Below, in pieces: positions 5,573-5,788 of a stretch of 5,788 nucleotides of DNA. Each line of letters begins with the position of its first letter. Within the stretch, counting starts at the first letter, position 1. The notes beneath the pieces are model-generated. The model was not told the origin of the DNA. It saw only the letters and a program-made list of their open reading frames with translations, and did no database searches. This DNA comes from Clostridiales bacterium UBA4653. GTDB lineage: Bacteria; Bacillota; Clostridia; Oscillospirales; CAG-272. Location of the stretch: the NCBI GenBank assembly GCA_002405565.1, contig DHMB01000025.1, forward strand, positions 1 through 5,788, read 5' to 3'. Position numbers and translations under genes: made by a program.

Positions 5573-5788
5573 CATTACTTCTGCAATACACTTTGTTCTT
5601 TGCGTCGGTACTGATACTCGTTGCTCTCGGCGGGTGCTTTTCGGAACACTCCGGCGTTATCAACCTCGGTCTTGAAGGCATAATGGTCGTCGGCGGAATG
5701 GGCGGCGCGCTTTCCATGAGATATATGGCTGAGCACTTCCCGAATTCCTCCGCATTTATGATAATCCTCGTTTCGATACTTATGGCGG
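5569..5788 (+). CDS. BMP-type ABC transporter permease 2, N-terminal part (runs off window)
   Basis: The second channel subunit, NupQ/YufQ-like. Only the first 73 codons are in the window and no stop is reached. The start ATG overlaps the permease 1 stop (ATGA at 5569-5572), and an AAAGGGGG ribosome binding site (5552-5559) lies nine bases upstream. The visible protein begins MTLLLQYTLFFASVLILVAL, a membrane helix (about 3-23). The characteristic motif FSEHSGVINLGLEGIMVVGG (24-43) follows, matching the conserved start of second permeases in this family. A further hydrophobic stretch begins near residue 62 and continues past the window edge. Typical members are about 300-320 residues, so some three quarters of the gene is missing. 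Frame, motif and position in the operon all agree. Confidence 0.92.
   Translation, partial: MTLLLQYTLFFASVLILVALGGCFSEHSGVINLGLEGIMVVGGMGGALSMRYMAEHFPNSSAFMIILVSILMA

Overview
The window reads as a gram-positive anaerobe of the Firmicutes, most likely an uncultured clostridial gut lineage. This rests on strong AGGAGG-type ribosome binding sites, a sigma-A-like promoter, a short lipoprotein signal peptide, many free cysteines in the proteins, a plant-oligosaccharide enzyme, and moderate GC. The species cannot be named from the sequence. All genes are on the + strand and packed tightly, and no mobile element, RNA gene or CRISPR array is visible.

Region 1 (1-1360) is the end of one transcription unit. 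It holds an alpha-galactosidase-like glycoside hydrolase of family GH27, whose true N terminus may lie just upstream of the window. A 64-residue cysteine-rich, probably zinc-binding protein overlaps it by four bases (ATGA). An intrinsic terminator closes the unit.

Region 2 (1361-1502) is a regulatory spacer. It contains a small hairpin, phased A-tracts, a good extended -10 promoter, and an inverted repeat placed almost exactly where transcription should begin. A clear ribosome binding site follows.

Region 3 (1503-5788) is an ABC importer operon of the BMP (basic membrane protein) type, resembling B. subtilis nupNOPQ (yufNOPQ). It encodes a substrate-binding lipoprotein, a double-domain ATPase, permease 1, and the start of permease 2, which runs off the window. 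The last three genes are joined by ATGA overlaps, so their translation is probably coupled. A very strong terminator hairpin sits between the binding protein and the ATPase. The binding protein also has a sharply different isoleucine codon choice (3 of 25 ATA, against 22 of 41 in the ATPase). Both point to much higher synthesis of the binding protein than of the membrane complex. The family imports nucleosides in characterised members; the actual substrate here is inferred.

Most of the window is ordinary accessory metabolism. I did not find convincing evidence of an undescribed system. The least explained gene is the 64-residue CxxC protein translationally linked to the glycosidase.
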